Shown in pieces: positions 61,730 to 64,000 of a stretch of DNA of 64,000 nucleotides (the stretch's first letter is position 1; each line of letters begins with the position of its first letter). Both the position numbers and the translations under genes were made by a program. The notes under the pieces are model-generated. The model worked only from the letters and a program-made list of their open reading frames with translations. It had not been told where the DNA came from and did no database searches. Source of the DNA: Hyaloperonospora brassicae (taxonomy: Eukaryota; Oomycota; Peronosporomycetes; Peronosporales; Peronosporaceae); contig CANTFL010001407.1 of the NCBI GenBank assembly GCA_947650285.1, forward strand, positions 124,001 to 188,000, read 5' to 3'.

Positions 61730-62061
61730 AGAGCGACAAATGTAGTACTCGAGCACATGATGAGGGACATCGACACTACTACTTTTCCTGCCGCTACTAC
61801 TACTACAGAACTGTTTTTTTCAACTACGAAGTCCAGCCCTCGCACGAGCTGTCTTGTTCGAGCGCATCTGCGAACTACTACTCTGGCACTGATCTCGTTT
61901 CGTTTCGTGCGGTGCGCACAATTCATTTTTTGGATCGTGCAGAGCTCAATCAATTAGGGCTCGTGGTAGCACATTCTCGACTCAGTAGGGACTGCGAGCC
62001 TTTTTACCGTTGATTTTTTTGACTGCCGAAGGGCATGAGGGTGTTAAATACGTTGGCCATC
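61730..62061. other. Intergenic, upstream of MED10
   Basis: The stretch holds scattered CTA triplets and no supported gene. On the minus strand a short frame, MANVFNTLMPFGSQKNQR, follows immediately after the candidate exon at 62,062-62,117 but stops after 18 codons. Confidence 0.4.
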
Positions 62062-62117
62062 TCACACTTCTTCTTCCTCGCTGTCTTTCATCGCTTCCGT
62101 GTCTTCTGACCAGTCTA
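62062..62117 (-). other. Possible terminal exon with acidic C-terminus, minus strand
   Basis: After a TTTCAG acceptor (intron 62,228-62,118, starting GTAAGA, 111 bases), the minus strand reads DWSEDTEAMKDSEEEEV and a stop. The acidic Ser/Glu tail is typical of real protein ends. The exon before it could not be placed, since the upstream frame closes after eight codons. It conflicts in part with the plus-strand candidate gene. Confidence 0.25.
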
Positions 62118-62239
62118 CTGAAATGAGTGGTCTAAAAACACATTTCTATACTTGTGTCAACATGATGTATGTCAAGCTTGTAGACTATCATCCGCATCCA
62201 ACACTGCATTCTCCTTCCTACTTCTTACCAGTATATCGA

Positions 62240-63146
62240 ATGGATGACGCAAAAGCGGCTTATGACGATCTATCTGCTTGTACTGGAGCACGAGTATTCA
62301 TGGAGGCGTATACTCAGTGCGTCGATAAGTCGATTGAATTGTGTAATGGCGACACGGTCTGTCTGTCTAGCTGTATCCATTCATTTGTGTCGCATTTGAT
62401 TGATCCCGGTCTCGATACATTTCGCTAATTCAGAAACGCATTAGATGAACGACCGAGAAAGAAAAAGTTGCAATCTCGAACACTTCGCCACTTCAGCTTC
62501 CTAGTCCGCATACTCCAAAAGAATTAGTCCGCGCCAAATCGACCACATTGCCGATGAGATCCAGTCCACCAGGCAGAACGAGATACAAGGTAAGCACAAG
62601 CTCACGTAAGCACGTAGCCAGAAGATACGTATGATGTCAACCTACGACGAACAGCTAGTATTTGACATCGAAACACGCGTACTGTGGAAGTATAGGAGGC
62701 TATCTGCGTGGCTTGTGTGCCCGCTACATCCGCGAATTCGTAAGTACCAACGAAAAAGATCAATTTGCTGCCCACTACCGCTTTACATTTCGCACTCGGG
62801 TTCAAGCAAGTCGGACGGAGAACGACTCTATCAAGTGACTCATCCTAGTAATGGTAAATGCAGCAATTTATTGAAACTCAGACGAGTTGCAAGAGAGCTC
62901 TAATTGAGTCACTCGTGAATGTGGCAGTACAATATAAAGACACAAGCGAGACTCGACACCCTCTTCGGTCGCCGGACTGAGTCATGTGATACGTGCGTGT
63001 CTGATGGCCAGCCATTTGACCTCAATCCACCTGAAAGCTCGTGTTTGATTCTTCGATGCAAATCCGGCATCTCTCCTACTTTATTGACAGCTCGTGTTAC
63101 TGTACGTGAGCATAAAACCTTGGCTAAACGACCGCTTCTCCGCTAA
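62240..63146 (+). CDS. Candidate multi-exon gene, unrecognised (partial model)
   Basis: Pieces that look coding follow one another on the plus strand. A frame from ATG 62,240 reads MDDAKAAYDDLSACTG and runs to 62,428. A possible exon at 62,497-62,589 (LPSPHTPKELVRAKSTTLPM...) has a CAG acceptor before it and a GTAAGC donor after it. A 69-base intron leads to 62,659-62,838, with CGSIGGYLRGLCARYIREFV and DQFAAHYRFTFRTRV, ending in TGA. A further frame at 62,919-63,146 contains PFDLNPPESSCLILRCKSG. The second and third pieces join in phase. I do not recognise the protein, and the link to the first and last pieces is a guess. Confidence 0.3.
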
Positions 63147-64000
63147 TAAGTCTCCATGAACAAGGGATGTTTGGCTCACGAAAGACGATACCATGCCAAA
63201 TGTTGGCGACTTGTGCCAGCAATGTGAGCGAACGTCAGCCAGTAGATGTCATTGAGCGAGACAGCTACGCCGTGTGAATGTGAATGTGTCCATCATATAT
63301 TAAGAATTTCGAAAAGATGCGCGTCTTGGGTCTGTTTATCATGAAAAAAGTTGCAAAGCGTTGACTTCTGAATCTGTTGTTTCAGGAAAGCAGATGGTCG
63401 TAAGGACTTCCCTGTTCATCGGGCCTCAAGCAATCTCCGAGCGTGTGTCGACTAGCAAAAATCATATCAAGACAGCTGCTCATCTGACGGAACAAGTGCT
63501 GCATCAGCGCTAGTCAAAGTGGCACGTTACGGTGGGCAGATCTTTGCAAATGGGCGAGTAAATTGGCCTAGATCGAATCACGGAAGCTGAGAAGAACGAT
63601 GAGGTTGTCGCGATGTTGCCACAACACAGTACTTTCATAAAGTGTGTGTTATCAGCCAAGTGCTCTGACACCAGTCACGAATCGACGTATTCATCACGAC
63701 TCTGTCGATCGTCAGAGTAGTCAACACGCAAACGTCCAGTCGATTATCGTCGGCATGTGTGGAGTTTGTGGTGCTCAAGTAGCAATTTGCGTGAAGCTTT
63801 GGCCGAGCAAGCTTACTTTCGAACAGTGTGAAGCCGCTCGTACGTGTCCGCCTATAAGCTGCTCGGTCGATTCAACTTTGCCAACACCATGACGCAGGAT
63901 ATACGCGTATTCTGAAAATAGTGCGTCGTAGCGTCGGCCTTTTCGGATCAACTGGTTCTCTTCAGCTCGTATTGGGTCAAAGCTAAATTTGCATCAAAAT
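63147..64000. other. Window end, no supported feature
   Basis: Balanced composition with short frames only. An 82-codon plus-strand frame at 63,644-63,892 is Cys-rich (CGVCGAQVAICVKLW) but has no start context, signal peptide or family match that I can name. Confidence 0.45.

Noticed and set aside
1..64000. CRISPR arrays, prokaryotic operons, ribosomal RNA or a virus-like gene cluster
   Set aside because: No regular spaced repeats, rRNA sequence, Shine-Dalgarno-led gene strings or viral structural genes are visible; the gene structure and elements are eukaryotic.

Overview
The window looks like nuclear DNA from an oomycete of the Peronosporales (Phytophthora or downy-mildew type). Four things point that way: decayed Ty3/gypsy chromovirus and Mutator-like (MULE) elements of a kind common in these genomes; genes with a few short GT-AG introns; start regions that resemble the oomycete Inr/FPR core promoter; and a small secreted protein with a degenerate RXLR-EER leader. 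The species cannot be fixed from the sequence alone.

Layout. About 1-15.9 kb is very AT-rich, with no gene I can support; it holds only low-complexity tracts and one GC-richer repeat copy near 12 kb. About 15.9-47 kb is a repeat graveyard. It contains copies of three dispersed repeat families, which I call A, B and C, a decayed charged coding remnant (24.2-25.0 kb), a possible copia gag relic (38.0-38.9 kb) and a nearly complete but dead MULE (43,983-46,553). It also contains two inverted gypsy relics (about 28.1-30.6 kb on the minus strand and 34.4-36.9 kb on the plus strand). From about 47 kb the base composition becomes more balanced and the credible genes appear: an intronless RXLR-like secreted protein with a C-terminal membrane anchor (47,807-48,196, +), a three-exon CCT-domain regulator (54,416-55,876, -) and a two-exon Mediator subunit 10 (60,581-61,595, -). 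Beyond Med10 there are fragments that look like exons of an unrecognised plus-strand gene (about 62.2-63.1 kb).

How the parts relate. Med10 and the CCT protein are both nuclear transcription proteins on the same strand, but they lie 4.7 kb apart and nothing shows that they are co-regulated. The effector-like gene sits 1.25 kb from the MULE, at the edge between the repeat-rich and gene-bearing halves, which is the usual setting of such genes in oomycete genomes.

The most notable observation is that the two inverted gypsy relics are about 99% alike over an inner 1.8 kb but clearly diverged on both sides of that tract, although both are full of shared stops and frameshifts. This suggests recent gene conversion between dead inverted repeats, and the pair could fold into a long hairpin RNA. 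Most remaining open frames look like chance and are left out.
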